Origin: Acinetobacter calcoaceticus ANC 3811
Lineage (GTDB): Bacteria > Pseudomonadota > Gammaproteobacteria > Pseudomonadales > Moraxellaceae
DNA: 64,000 nucleotides
Assembly (NCBI RefSeq): GCF_000399665.1
Contig: NZ_KB976986.1
Location: forward strand, 3,446,938 to 3,510,937
Direction of reading: 5' to 3'
This document shows, piece by piece, positions 1-8,710 of the stretch. Below the pieces are notes generated by a model that had not been told where the DNA came from, ran no database searches, and worked only from the letters and a program-made list of their open reading frames with translations. Both the position numbers and the translations under genes were made by a program. Numbering within the stretch: the first letter of the stretch is position 1; each line of letters starts with the position of its first letter.

Positions 1-126
1 AAACCACGTGGTGAACGTCCAGCGTTCGGCGGTGGTGATGATCGTCCAAAACGTAGCTTTGGTGGTGAAGATCGTCCGCGTCGTAGCTTCGATGATAAAC
101 CGCCGCGTCGTAAATTCGACCGCTAA
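1..126 (+). CDS. C-terminal tail of an RG-rich RNA-associated protein (partial)
   Basis: The window opens inside a gene. The last 41 codons encode repeats of Arg, Gly, Asp, Phe and Pro (blocks such as DRPRRSFDD) ending in RRKFDR, then TAA. Low-complexity basic RG/RS tails of this kind follow the catalytic core of DEAD-box RNA helicases (RhlE type) and some pseudouridine synthases, where they help bind RNA. The catalytic part lies outside the window, so the family cannot be fixed. A strong terminator follows 15 bases after the stop, so this gene ends its own transcript. Confidence 0.6.
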   Translation, partial: KPRGERPAFGGGDDRPKRSFGGEDRPRRSFDDKPPRRKFDR

Positions 127-141
127 TCAATATTTAGTTTG

Positions 142-176
142 AAAAAAAGGCCAGTAAAAATACTGGCCTTTTTTAT
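142..176 (+). terminator. Rho-independent terminator after the RG-rich gene
   Basis: The stem GGCCAGTA/TACTGGCC closes on an AAAA loop and is flanked by A-rich and T-rich tracts, the classical intrinsic terminator form, here usable in either direction. It lies directly after the partial gene that ends at 126. Confidence 0.9.
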
Positions 177-263
177 TTTTCAGTTTTGTTATAAACTAAC
201 AAAATGTGAATTGGTTCAATTTTTTATTAAATAATGCGTAAAAGTAAGCGAAAAGAAACAATA

Positions 264-443
264 ATGGCACAATTGAAGAACCTTTTGGTTCAGCGTGGTT
301 TGCCTTATCTTTTTATTGCACTCGTTTTGTGTAATGGTGTTTACTTCGCCTACGCTTTTATAAATGGAAGTTCTGTTGAGCAATTCCAAGCTTCTGAATT
401 GACCTCTTTTTACGAACATACCTCTTCTATTTCTATAAAATAA
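264..443 (+). CDS. small single-span membrane protein, unknown function
   Basis: This 59-residue protein has one clear hydrophobic segment (about residues 13-33, LPYLFIALVLCNGVYFAYAF) preceded by basic residues and followed by a polar tail, so an N-in inner-membrane peptide is likely. No family is recognised. The frame can be extended to an ATG at 234 (69 residues with a very basic leader MRKSKRKETI), and no strong ribosome binding site decides between the two; I prefer 264. It stands alone between a terminator and the mla promoter region, so it may have its own promoter or be co-transcribed with mlaF. Coding status is probable rather than certain. Confidence 0.5.
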   Translation: MAQLKNLLVQRGLPYLFIALVLCNGVYFAYAFINGSSVEQFQASELTSFYEHTSSISIK

Positions 444-490
444 GTTAGATTTGCTTTTGTTAAAATTACAACAAGTTTGCTAATTTTCAG

Positions 491-499
491 TGTTATAGT
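491..499 (+). promoter_or_regulatory. extended -10 promoter candidate for the mla operon
   Basis: TGTTATAGT has an extended -10 form (TG, one base, then TATAGT) and lies about 35 bases before the mlaF start. No good -35 box sits at 16-18 bases, which is typical of extended -10 promoters. Inferred from sequence only. Confidence 0.4.
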
Positions 500-533
500 A
501 TGCGTGCATAAAAGTGCAGGAACGATTGCCATT

Positions 534-1352
534 ATGAATAATAAAACTCCTCTCTCGACTCAACCGCTTATTGAAGTGAAAAACTTGAGTTTTAATCGAG
601 GGGAACGCGTCATTTATGACAATATTAGTTTAAATATACGTCGAGGCCAGATTACGGCCATTATGGGACCTTCTGGTACAGGTAAAACAACTTTATTACG
701 TCTGATTGGTGGACAGTTAGTTCCAGATCAGGGGGAAGTTTTACTTGACTCTAAAGATATTGCCAAAATGTCTCGTCAGGAACTGTTTTCAGCCCGTGCA
801 CGTATGGGAATGTTATTTCAGAGTGGCGCTTTATTTACGGATATGTCCGTTTATGAAAATGTGGCGTTTCCAATCCGAGCGCACACAAAGCTTCCTGAAA
901 ATCTCATTGCTGAACTGGTTGCATTAAAACTTGAATCAGTAGGTCTACGTGGTTCTGAACAATTAATGCCGACAGAACTTTCAGGTGGTATGAATCGTCG
1001 TGTGGCATTGGCTCGCGCGATAGCACTTGATCCCGATTTAATCATGTACGATGAACCTTTTGCTGGTCAAGACCCAATTGTGAAAGGTGTTTTGACACGT
1101 TTAATTCGTTCACTACGTGAAGCGTTAGATTTAACAACAATTATTGTTTCGCATGATGTCGCAGAAACATTATCGATTGCTGACTACATCTATGTGGTAG
1201 CTGAAGGAAAAATTCAGGGAGAGGGTACACCTGAAGAGTTGCAAAAATATGCTTCTCCATTTGTACACCAATTCTTAACAGGTTCGGCAGAAGGACCAGT
1301 TGAATACCAGTTTAGTCATCAAACTTATTTAAATAACGAGGTTCGTCCATGA
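534..1352 (+). CDS. mlaF: MlaF, phospholipid ABC transporter ATP-binding protein
   Basis: This is the cytoplasmic ATPase of the MlaFEDB complex, which moves phospholipids between the inner membrane and the periplasmic carrier MlaC to maintain outer-membrane lipid asymmetry. The 272-residue protein shows Walker A GPSGTGKTT (residues 45-53), a Q-loop (LFQSG, near 95), the ABC signature LSGGM (149-153), Walker B DLIMYDEP (168-175) and the H-loop His207. The ATG at 534 is chosen because the family starts a few residues before LIEVKNLSF; an in-frame upstream extension to 477 reads as non-coding. It is the first gene of mlaFEDCB and overlaps mlaE by four bases, which suggests translational coupling. 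Confidence 0.95.
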   Translation: MNNKTPLSTQPLIEVKNLSFNRGERVIYDNISLNIRRGQITAIMGPSGTGKTTLLRLIGGQLVPDQGEVLLDSKDIAKMSRQELFSARARMGMLFQSGALFTDMSVYENVAFPIRAHTKLPENLIAELVALKLESVGLRGSEQLMPTELSGGMNRRVALARAIALDPDLIMYDEPFAGQDPIVKGVLTRLIRSLREALDLTTIIVSHDVAETLSIADYIYVVAEGKIQGEGTPEELQKYASPFVHQFLTGSAEGPVEYQFSHQTYLNNEVRP

Positions 1353-2128
1353 ATACGATTGCCTGGTTAGGTAGACTCGTTATTGAGCGGATTCGAGGCA
1401 TTGGTGCTGCGGCACATATGCTCTTGCAGATTATTTTTTCATTTCCTACCAAGGGTGGTTTTGGTCGTTTTGGTTACCAAATGCACCGCGTAGGTGTGAT
1501 GTCCTTACTTATTATTACTGTTTCTGGTTTGTTTATTGGTGCGGTTCTTGGCTTGCAGATGTATAGCATTTTGGTCACTTTCGGTGCTGAGTCGATGTTG
1601 GGTACAGCGATTTCGTTAACACTACTCCGTGAGCTTGCTTCTGTGGTTGCTGCATTGCTATTTGCAGGACGAGCAGGTTCTGCATTGACTGCCGAAATTG
1701 GTTCAATGAAGCAAAGCGAACAGCTTGCCAGTATGGAAATGATTGGTGTTGACCCTTTAAAGCAAATCGTATCACCACGTCTTTGGGCAGGTATTGTCAG
1801 TTTGCCAATGTTAACTGTGATATTTGCAGCCATTGGTATTATTGGTGGCAAGATGGTCGGTGTTGACTTTTTAGGTGCTGATGAAGGCTCCTTCTGGAGT
1901 GGTATGCAAAATACAGTGCGTTTCTGGCATGACATTTTCAATGGCACGATTATTAAAAGTATTGTTTTTGCTTTGATTTGTACATGGGTTGCCGTATATC
2001 AAGGATATGCGTGTGATCCGACACCAGAAGGCATTGCAACGGCAATGACCCGGACGGTTGTGTATTCTTCATTATGTGTTTTAGGTTTTGATTTCGTGTT
2101 GACTGCGGTCATGTTCGGAGGGATTTAA
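1349..2128 (+). CDS. mlaE: MlaE, phospholipid ABC transporter permease
   Basis: MlaE is the integral membrane permease of the Mla complex. The 259-residue sequence has an N-terminal interfacial helix and about five or six hydrophobic membrane segments, with the conserved MlaE-family region ALTAEIGSMKQSEQLASMEMIGVDP (about residues 111-135). It overlaps mlaF at its start and mlaD by one base at its stop, as in a tightly coupled operon. Length and gene order fit the proteobacterial family. Confidence 0.95.
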   Translation: MNTIAWLGRLVIERIRGIGAAAHMLLQIIFSFPTKGGFGRFGYQMHRVGVMSLLIITVSGLFIGAVLGLQMYSILVTFGAESMLGTAISLTLLRELASVVAALLFAGRAGSALTAEIGSMKQSEQLASMEMIGVDPLKQIVSPRLWAGIVSLPMLTVIFAAIGIIGGKMVGVDFLGADEGSFWSGMQNTVRFWHDIFNGTIIKSIVFALICTWVAVYQGYACDPTPEGIATAMTRTVVYSSLCVLGFDFVLTAVMFGGI

Positions 2129-2811
2129 TGAAATCACGTAGTAGTGAACTGGCCGTTGGTGTCTTTGTTATTATCTTCGGTATTGCATTGTTTTTTTTAG
2201 CGATGAAAGTCAGTGGTCTTGTTGGTACGAACTTAAGTGATAGTTATACCATGAAGGCTCAGTTTGATAACGTCAATGGGCTAAAGCCGCGCGCTAAAGT
2301 AACGATGAGTGGTGTTACAATTGGTCGTGTTGATTCAATTACGCTTGATCCGGTTACGCGTTTGGCTACCGTAACATTTGGTTTAGATGGAAAGTTGACA
2401 AGTTTCAATCCTGAACAATTAAAAGAAGTTCAGAAGAATGCGCTGGAAGAGTTGCGTTATAGTTCAGATTATACGCAGGCTTCTCCAGAGCAACAAAAAG
2501 CAATGGAACAGCAACTGACCAGTAACATGACCTCCATCACCAGTATTGATGAAGATGCTTATATAATGGTAGCAACCAATGGTTTGTTGGGTGAGAAATA
2601 TTTGAAAGTTGTACCTGGTGGTGGTGTGAACTACCTCAAACGAGGCGACACAATTTCAAACACTCAAGGAACTATGGATTTAGAAGATTTAATTAGTAAA
2701 TTTATTACTGGTGGCGGGGCTGGTAAAGTTGCTGCCGGTTCAAGCTCAACAGAAGCAAGTGCTCCTGCAAGCACTAATAAAGATAGTGCTCAAGCATCAT
2801 TTGTTGAGTAA
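2128..2811 (+). CDS. mlaD: MlaD, membrane-anchored MCE-domain phospholipid-binding protein
   Basis: MlaD forms the hexameric MCE ring on the periplasmic face of MlaFE and passes lipid to or from MlaC. The sequence shows an N-terminal membrane anchor (about residues 9-29), then the MCE domain (about 40-175), including the typical YTMKAQFDNVNGLKPRAKVTMSGV stretch and LLGEKYLKVVPGG. A low-complexity Ser/Ala tail (residues 195-227) follows. The MCE domain carries a roughly 40-residue insert (about 85-128, rich in Gln/Glu and ending in SNMTSITSI) that makes it longer than E. coli MlaD (183 residues). The ATG overlaps the mlaE stop by one base. Confidence 0.95.
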   Translation: MKSRSSELAVGVFVIIFGIALFFLAMKVSGLVGTNLSDSYTMKAQFDNVNGLKPRAKVTMSGVTIGRVDSITLDPVTRLATVTFGLDGKLTSFNPEQLKEVQKNALEELRYSSDYTQASPEQQKAMEQQLTSNMTSITSIDEDAYIMVATNGLLGEKYLKVVPGGGVNYLKRGDTISNTQGTMDLEDLISKFITGGGAGKVAAGSSSTEASAPASTNKDSAQASFVE

Positions 2812-2837
2812 AAGATTATTTGAAGGAGTGGTTCCTG

Positions 2838-3479
2838 GTGAATACGTTGTTTAAACAAACCCTGACAGCAAGTCTTTTGTCTACCATGATTGTCGGTTCA
2901 GCATTTGCTGCGCCTTCAGAAGCACCACCTGATTTTATCAAGCGTGTTGCTGATGGTTTGATTACTCGTTTAAAAGCTGATCATGCAAAATTGCAAAGTA
3001 ATCCAGCATTGGTGAAGTCTATCGTTCGTCAGAATTTAGACCCTTATGTTGATTCACAAGCATTTACACGCATTGTAATGGGTACTTATGCAACAAATCA
3101 GTATAGTACAGCAGCGCAACGTGCTCAGTTTGAAACGAACTTCCGTAATACATTAATTGAAAATTACGGTACTGCATTTGCTAAATATACGAACCAAAGC
3201 TATACCATGCGTCCTTACAAGGCAACTGCGGGTAAAAACCCAGTAGTGACATTGGACTTTAGTCACAACGGTGACAAAATTCCTGTGTCTTTCCAGTTGG
3301 CTGATAAGGGTACTCAGTGGAAAATCCGTAATATCAATGTTTCTGGTATTGATTTAGGACTACAGTTCCGTAATCAGTTTGCTGCAACAGTGAAACGTAA
3401 TGGCGGCGATTTGAATAAAGCAATTGCAACCTTCCAACCGGATGCAGATGCTGCTGTTAATCAGAACAAACAAAAATAG
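2838..3479 (+). CDS. mlaC: MlaC, periplasmic phospholipid carrier
   Basis: MlaC is the soluble carrier that shuttles phospholipids between the outer-membrane MlaA-porin complex and MlaFEDB. The 213-residue precursor begins with a clear signal peptide (lysine at residue 6, a hydrophobic core, and a cleavage site after SAFA near residue 24). The mature part matches the family in length and in motifs such as RAQFETNFRNTLIENYGTAFAKY. The GTG at 2838 is chosen because an AAGGAG ribosome binding site lies nine bases upstream; a TTG at 2820 sits inside that region. It is the fourth gene of the mla operon. Confidence 0.95.
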   Translation: MNTLFKQTLTASLLSTMIVGSAFAAPSEAPPDFIKRVADGLITRLKADHAKLQSNPALVKSIVRQNLDPYVDSQAFTRIVMGTYATNQYSTAAQRAQFETNFRNTLIENYGTAFAKYTNQSYTMRPYKATAGKNPVVTLDFSHNGDKIPVSFQLADKGTQWKIRNINVSGIDLGLQFRNQFAATVKRNGGDLNKAIATFQPDADAAVNQNKQK

Positions 3480-3489
3480 TAGGTGACGA

Positions 3490-3777
3490 GTGATTCAGTA
3501 TCTCAACCAACAATTGGTTGTTTCGGGAAAAATTGATTTTGAAAATGCGGAACAGCAGTATCAAGCAGGTTTAGCTATCATCAAGAAGCAGCAAAGCTTT
3601 CCTCTGGTGGTAGATTTAACAGAGCTTGAGCATGGCAGTACCTTGGCATTGGCTGTTTTAGTTCAATGGTTACGAGTGACTCCACAAAAAGCTGGTTTGC
3701 ATTTTAAAAATGTACCCGAAAAAATGCTGAAGATCATTCAAGCCTGCCATTTGCAGGAAGATCTACATTTGATCTGA
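3490..3777 (+). CDS. mlaB: MlaB, STAS-domain subunit of the Mla transporter
   Basis: MlaB is a small cytoplasmic STAS protein that binds MlaF and supports assembly and ATPase activity of the complex. The 95-residue sequence is a single STAS domain: an N-terminal strand region, PLVVDLTELEHGSTLALAVLVQWL (about residues 37-60, containing the usual Ser/Thr position), then a final helix. It starts with GTG after AGGTGA, ten bases after mlaC, and ends the operon just before a terminator. Confidence 0.9.
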   Translation: MIQYLNQQLVVSGKIDFENAEQQYQAGLAIIKKQQSFPLVVDLTELEHGSTLALAVLVQWLRVTPQKAGLHFKNVPEKMLKIIQACHLQEDLHLI

Positions 3778-3790
3778 TATGCAAGATATA

Positions 3791-3820
3791 AAAAAAGCAC
3801 CTATATTTAGGTGCTTTTTT
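3791..3820. terminator. bidirectional terminator between mlaB and corA
   Basis: The stem AGCACCTA/TAGGTGCT is flanked by A6 and T6 and lies between convergent genes, so it can stop transcription from both sides. Confidence 0.85.
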
Positions 3821-3850
3821 ATGCTTTGGACTAGCATTTTATTACAAAGC

Positions 3851-4864
3851 TTAAATCCATTTTTTCCAGCGGAAATAAATAATAGGGCCAATAAAGAAAC
3901 CGATAATAATTAGTAAAACGATGATGAAACTAGTCGTACCGTGCGCAAAAGGTAATACATCTGTATTCATCCCATAGATGCTGGCAATAAGCATTGGAGG
4001 CGCCAACATACTTGGCAAGATCGAGAATCGACGGATCGTGTCATTCTGCTCGGTATTAATGAACCCAGACGTCGTATCAAGTAAGAATCGTACTTTTTGG
4101 AATAAGAAAGCATCATGTTCTACGAGTGAGCGAACATCTTCACTCAGTTCTCGAATATCAGCATCGTAAATATGACTGCCTAATGCGCGCGGACGTGATA
4201 AAAAAGTAAGTACACGTCGCAAATCAATTAAACAGAGCTGCGCTTTTCCTAGCATATCTTCTTGTTGAGCTAGGCGCGTAATCATGTCATCAAGATCTAG
4301 AATTTGCTCACGTTGGTGATTGTTAAGAACCTCTGTCGAGTATTTTTCTAAATCTTTGTGGATATCTTCTAAGATATCCGCAAGCTCATCAAGTTTTGCC
4401 TCAAGAAGGCCCAATAAAATCCATGTTGGATCTTTATAGTCCATATCATAGTCATTTCGGCGAGCGCGCGCACGAAAGGCACGAAAAGCAACTAACTTTT
4501 CTCCCCGCATCGTAAAGAGACGGTCTTTATGTAAAATAAATGCAACCGTTTGCACCATCGCTAAAATATGTGATGAGTCTTCTGCGTCACCATCCACTTG
4601 ATAGTTTTTATTTTTCGTTAAAAAATAAGTACTGATATGCAAAATACCATCATCATCACGGTAGAATCGTGCTGAGGATGAAATATCTTCAAGCGATTTT
4701 AGTGTAGGTAAATTTTGGTCATAGGCATCTAGTACCCATTGTTGCTCTTCTTGCGAGGGTGCAATAAGATCAAGCCAGACTAATTCGGGATGTAGATCAA
4801 ATCCACCATTGATGGTGGCATCTTCCAGACTTCCGCGTTCTGTGGCATAAAAGGCTTCAAGCAT
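3851..4864 (-). CDS. corA: CorA-family magnesium/divalent cation transporter
   Basis: CorA proteins are pentameric inner-membrane channels for Mg2+ (some carry Co2+ or Ni2+). The 337-residue protein has the expected layout: a cytoplasmic alpha/beta domain, a long stalk helix, and two C-terminal membrane segments. The diagnostic YGMN motif (IYGMNTDVLPF) stands at the end of the first segment, and a basic tail (RWKKWI) closes the protein. I chose the ATG at 4864 because GAGGA lies upstream and the family pattern starts there; the frame is open to 4936. A ZntB-like role cannot be excluded, since that subfamily shares GMN. Confidence 0.85.
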   Translation of the reverse strand: MLEAFYATERGSLEDATINGGFDLHPELVWLDLIAPSQEEQQWVLDAYDQNLPTLKSLEDISSSARFYRDDDGILHISTYFLTKNKNYQVDGDAEDSSHILAMVQTVAFILHKDRLFTMRGEKLVAFRAFRARARRNDYDMDYKDPTWILLGLLEAKLDELADILEDIHKDLEKYSTEVLNNHQREQILDLDDMITRLAQQEDMLGKAQLCLIDLRRVLTFLSRPRALGSHIYDADIRELSEDVRSLVEHDAFLFQKVRFLLDTTSGFINTEQNDTIRRFSILPSMLAPPMLIASIYGMNTDVLPFAHGTTSFIIVLLIIIGFFIGPIIYFRWKKWI

Positions 4865-5022
4865 GTGTCTTTTTTCCTCACGCAGTCTGATGGAAATGGA
4901 TGGGTGTATTTTAGACAAGGATTTGCCGAAAAACACTTGCTAATACGCTATTTTGCAAAAAAAAACTCTATCGATAGTTTAGTTTGTCAGCATGACAGTT
5001 CAATAAAACGGTTTTTTACACT

Positions 5023-5604
5023 ATGAATTCAATTTGTATTTTCTGTGGTTCATCTCTTGGTTCAAACCCAATTTTCCAACAAGTTGCCAAAATTACTGGT
5101 GAGGCTATCGCAAAACAAGGTAAGACCTTGGTTTATGGCGGTGGTCGCTCAGGCTTAATGGGCGTTGTCGCTGACAGTGCTTTGCAAGCAGGTGGGCAAG
5201 TCATTGGCGTGATTCCTCGTGCTTTGGTCGATCGTGAGTTAGCTCATCCGGGCTTAACCAAATTATATGTGGTCGAAAATATGCATGAGCGTAAAACCAA
5301 AATGGCAGACCTCTCCGATGGTTTCATTGCTTTACCTGGTGGTGCGGGTACATTGGAAGAAATCTTTGAACAATGGACGTGGGCGCAATTAGGTATTCAT
5401 CAAAAGCCATGTGCTTTCTTAAATGTAGCTGGCTTTTATGAAGATTTACTTAAAATGATTCAAGGGACGGTAGATAATGGATTTAGCCAAGCACGGTTCG
5501 TTGATAAATTGATCGCATCAGACAAAATTGAAGATATTCTTCAACAATTTGAGCAATACCAGGCTCCTGCTCCCAAATGGATAAATGCAGATGTTCAACC
5601 ATAA
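5023..5604 (+). CDS. LOG-family protein (nucleotide 5'-monophosphate phosphoribohydrolase)
   Basis: LOG-family proteins hydrolyse nucleoside monophosphates to base and ribose 5-phosphate; plant and actinobacterial members activate cytokinins, while the role in most bacteria is unclear. The 193-residue protein has the Rossmann-like fold signature YGGGRSGLMG (38-47), MHERK (87-91) and the hallmark PGGAGTLEE (105-113), so the active-site motifs are intact. It is divergent from corA and is followed 14 bases later by a Nudix gene in the same direction, so the two probably form a nucleotide clean-up operon. Confidence 0.88.
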   Translation: MNSICIFCGSSLGSNPIFQQVAKITGEAIAKQGKTLVYGGGRSGLMGVVADSALQAGGQVIGVIPRALVDRELAHPGLTKLYVVENMHERKTKMADLSDGFIALPGGAGTLEEIFEQWTWAQLGIHQKPCAFLNVAGFYEDLLKMIQGTVDNGFSQARFVDKLIASDKIEDILQQFEQYQAPAPKWINADVQP

Positions 5605-5618
5605 ACGAGGTTAAATAA

Positions 5619-6017
5619 GTGAAAACAATTACGGTCGCTGCTGCAGTGATCTTGAACGAGCAAAATCAGTTGTTGCTCGTGAGAAAGCGTAATACTCATG
5701 CTTTTATGCAAGTGGGTGGCAAACTGGAACCCAACGAGGCACCAGATGTCACAATGCAGCGAGAAATTTTAGAAGAAGTTGGAAGTTCTTGTGTAATTGA
5801 ACAATTTCTTGGTCGTTTCGAAACAGCAGCGGCGAATGAGCCAGATCATATTCTGGTCAGTCATTTATATCTTGTTCAGCTTGATCAGGCACCTAAAATT
5901 GCAGCCGAAATTGCAGAAATGAAATGGGTAGACTTGAATGATTCAGAAACGCACCTCGCACCATTAACCCGTGAAATTGTTATTCCTTGGTGTGAGCAGC
6001 ATCTATCTACGGTTTAA
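5619..6017 (+). CDS. Nudix hydrolase
   Basis: Nudix enzymes hydrolyse nucleoside diphosphates linked to another moiety, often damaged nucleotides or ADP-sugars. The 132-residue protein has a complete Nudix box (G-x5-E-x7-REILEEVG) at residues 34-56. The start is GTG at 5619, preceded by ACGAGG. The substrate cannot be predicted from sequence. Its 14-base spacing from the LOG gene suggests co-transcription. Confidence 0.88.
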   Translation: MKTITVAAAVILNEQNQLLLVRKRNTHAFMQVGGKLEPNEAPDVTMQREILEEVGSSCVIEQFLGRFETAAANEPDHILVSHLYLVQLDQAPKIAAEIAEMKWVDLNDSETHLAPLTREIVIPWCEQHLSTV

Positions 6018-6022
6018 TCATT

Positions 6023-6652
6023 TTAACTGGTCAAAGTTGCCGCTAGACAAGCGGCATGGATGGATGTGCAGCCTAATTGTTTAAGTGCTTGACTGAGCGC
6101 ATGAATAGAGCTTCCAGTGGTTATTACGTCATCAATAATAAGAACACGGCGATAACGCCGTTTTTCTTGAGTAAGCGCAATAAACTGTTGTTCAATGTTC
6201 TCAAAGCGTTCCAGTCGAGAAAGCCCTTTTTGCGAATGCTCAGCAAGACGCTGAACTGGCTGCCAAACAGGTATTTTTAATTGTTTGCTTAAAAGATTTG
6301 CCAGTAGCAACGACTGATTAAAGCCACGCTCGATTAAACGTTGATTGGAAATAGGCATAGGCACAATAGCCTGTACTTTGGGAAATTTTAACTGCTGTAA
6401 AATTTCACCTAACAAGATTTCATAATGTAATTTTTGTTCATACTTAAACTGCTGAATGATTCGGCTAACTGGATAAGCATAATCACAAGCCACAAGAACT
6501 AATTGATCATTGCGTTGAATTGTTTGTTTAAGCCAAGGTAACTGCTTCCAACAATCCTTACAGAGCGAATATTTTTCTCGTACGCCTGACTCACATAACA
6601 AACAAGGTGAGAGTAATTGAATAAGATGCTGTGGATTTAAGAAACTAAACAT
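6023..6652 (-). CDS. comF: ComF-family phosphoribosyltransferase-like protein
   Basis: ComF proteins are needed for DNA uptake during natural transformation and combine a zinc-finger-like N-terminus with a phosphoribosyltransferase fold. Visible here are four cysteines in two pairs near the N-terminus (CLLC at about 17-20 and CKDC at about 32-35) and the PRPP-binding motif VLIIDDVITTGSS (about 170-182). Length (209 residues) fits. The start overlaps the end of recG by eight bases, so it is translated from the recG transcript. Acinetobacter are naturally competent, which fits the role. Confidence 0.85.
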   Translation of the reverse strand: MFSFLNPQHLIQLLSPCLLCESGVREKYSLCKDCWKQLPWLKQTIQRNDQLVLVACDYAYPVSRIIQQFKYEQKLHYEILLGEILQQLKFPKVQAIVPMPISNQRLIERGFNQSLLLANLLSKQLKIPVWQPVQRLAEHSQKGLSRLERFENIEQQFIALTQEKRRYRRVLIIDDVITTGSSIHALSQALKQLGCTSIHAACLAATLTS

Positions 6653-8690
6653 ATGCGTAGCGAGGCGCTTCTGGAAGCCAGCGTTTTAATAATGCATCTG
6701 CTTGTTCTGGATAATCTTTTAAGACTTGCTGAGCTACATAATGAGCTTGACTGAGTAAGTGATCATCTCGCTCTAAACGAGCAACTCTAAACCCCATATC
6801 CCCAGTTTGTTTAGTACCTAGTAATTCACCTGGTCCGCGTAACTCAAGATCTTTTTCTGCGATCACAAAGCCATCGTTACTTTCTCTTAATATAGAAAGT
6901 CTCTCTTGCCCATTTTGTGAAAGAGGTGTTTTGTATAAAAGTACGCAAAAGCTGGCTTGAGCACCTCGACCTACGCGACCGCGTAACTGATGTAGCTGAG
7001 AAAGTCCTAAACGTTCGGCATTTTCAATGACCATAATAGAAGAGTTGGGAACATCTACCCCAACTTCAATTACCGTGGTTGCAATAAGAAGCTGTAACTC
7101 ATTATTTTTAAACGCTTGCATGACCGACTGTTTTTCGTCAGCTTTCATTTTGCCATGCACTAAGCCAATATTAAGTTCAGGAAAGCGCTCTTTCATTTCT
7201 TGATAGGTGGCTTCGGCGGCTTGAGCATCTAAAGTTTCAGACTGTTCGACCAGTGTACATACCCAATATGCCTGTTTTCCATCTCTACAATTCGAAGCAA
7301 TTCGTTGAAGTACTTCTTCGCGACGATCAAGTGGAATCGTAACGGTTTGAATTGGAGTACGGCCCGGTGGTAACTCATCAATAATTGAGGTGTCTAAATC
7401 ACCATAGGCACTCATTGCCAGTGTTCTTGGAATAGGAGTGGCTGTCATAACGAGTTGGTGCGGGGTGAACTGCTCAGCACCTTTATTACGTAGAGCTAAA
7501 CGCTGATCTACGCCAAAACGATGCTGTTCATCAATAATTACCAGACCTAATTTTGCAAATCCAACGCTATCTTGAAATAAAGCATGTGTACCAATAATAA
7601 GTTCAGCGTGACCTTCTTTAATTTGCTGCTCTGCTTGAGCACGGGCTTTACCTTTTTGTTTGCCAGACAACCATGCGACAGTAATGCCTAAAGGTTCAAA
7701 CCAGCGCTTAAAATTCAGATAATGCTGTTCTGCAAGAATCTCAGTCGGGGCCATTAATGCAACCTGCCAATCAGCTTCTAGAGCATGGCAAGCCGCTACA
7801 GCAGCAACTAAGGTCTTTCCAGCGCCTACATCGCCTTGCACTAATCGAAGCATCGGTTGGTTCTGCTTCAAATCATTTAAAATTTCTTTAGATACACGCT
7901 TTTGTGCATTGGTCATTTGAAAAGGTAAAGCTTCTAAAAGCTTTTTAGCTAATATTTTACTACTTGAAAAAGCTGGAGATGCAATTTGACGAATATAAGC
8001 ACGGCGATTAAGTAAACTAATTTGGTGTGCAACCAGTTCTTCAAAAATAAGTCGTTGTTGGGCTGGGTGTGAACCTTGGGCCAACTGGAGCATATTGGCA
8101 TCAACAGGAGGCTCATGAATGTAATACAGAGCCTCTTTAAGTGCATAGCCATTGGTGTATTGCTTAGGAAGTAGCTCTGGTAAGGCATCACTATGATGCT
8201 TTAAAGCTTGTTTTACATATTCACGTAATTTGGGTTGAGTCAGCCCATCCGTACTTGGGTAAATTGCTGTAAGCTGAGTTTTTGGTAGAGGTGTATGTTC
8301 ATGAATGAGCTGAATTTCGGGATGATACATCTCAAGGCCGCGAGCGCCGACACGAACTTCACCAAAAATACGTAAGCGATGACCCGGTTTTATTTTGTCG
8401 GTTAGGTTTTTATAAATATGATAAAAGCGTAAGGTAACTTTACCGAATTCATCTTGAACCAAGGCCGCCATAGATTTTCGTTTTCCCGGAGGGAAGTCAA
8501 TTGATCTGACCTCACCTTCGAGTAAATAACTACGCCCAACCACAAGTTGATTCATTGCAATAATTGTACTGCGGTCTTCATAATCACGTGGCAGATGAAA
8601 CAGTAAATCATCTGTGGTAAAAATATTTAGTTTTTCGAGCAGGGCTGCTGAAGCCGATCCAACGCCTTGTAACTGATGGACTGAAGTCAT
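6645..8690 (-). CDS. recG: RecG, ATP-dependent DNA helicase
   Basis: RecG reverses stalled replication forks and migrates branched DNA. The 681-residue protein has the N-terminal wedge/OB region (about residues 1-170), then two helicase domains. Walker A GDVGAGKT lies near residue 287, the DEQH box of motif II near 384, and the TATPIPRT and QLRGRVGRG motifs follow. A GAGGGG ribosome binding site precedes the ATG. The start codon lies only 20 bases from the start codon of the divergent gene at 8711. Confidence 0.95.
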   Translation of the reverse strand: MTSVHQLQGVGSASAALLEKLNIFTTDDLLFHLPRDYEDRSTIIAMNQLVVGRSYLLEGEVRSIDFPPGKRKSMAALVQDEFGKVTLRFYHIYKNLTDKIKPGHRLRIFGEVRVGARGLEMYHPEIQLIHEHTPLPKTQLTAIYPSTDGLTQPKLREYVKQALKHHSDALPELLPKQYTNGYALKEALYYIHEPPVDANMLQLAQGSHPAQQRLIFEELVAHQISLLNRRAYIRQIASPAFSSSKILAKKLLEALPFQMTNAQKRVSKEILNDLKQNQPMLRLVQGDVGAGKTLVAAVAACHALEADWQVALMAPTEILAEQHYLNFKRWFEPLGITVAWLSGKQKGKARAQAEQQIKEGHAELIIGTHALFQDSVGFAKLGLVIIDEQHRFGVDQRLALRNKGAEQFTPHQLVMTATPIPRTLAMSAYGDLDTSIIDELPPGRTPIQTVTIPLDRREEVLQRIASNCRDGKQAYWVCTLVEQSETLDAQAAEATYQEMKERFPELNIGLVHGKMKADEKQSVMQAFKNNELQLLIATTVIEVGVDVPNSSIMVIENAERLGLSQLHQLRGRVGRGAQASFCVLLYKTPLSQNGQERLSILRESNDGFVIAEKDLELRGPGELLGTKQTGDMGFRVARLERDDHLLSQAHYVAQQVLKDYPEQADALLKRWLPEAPRYAYV

Positions 8691-8710
8691 GTCCCCTCAA
8701 CGAGTATTCT

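Noticed and set aside
216..419. 67-codon minus-strand frame opposite the small membrane protein
   Set aside because: The plus-strand frame has the membrane-protein pattern; the minus frame has no supported start or family.
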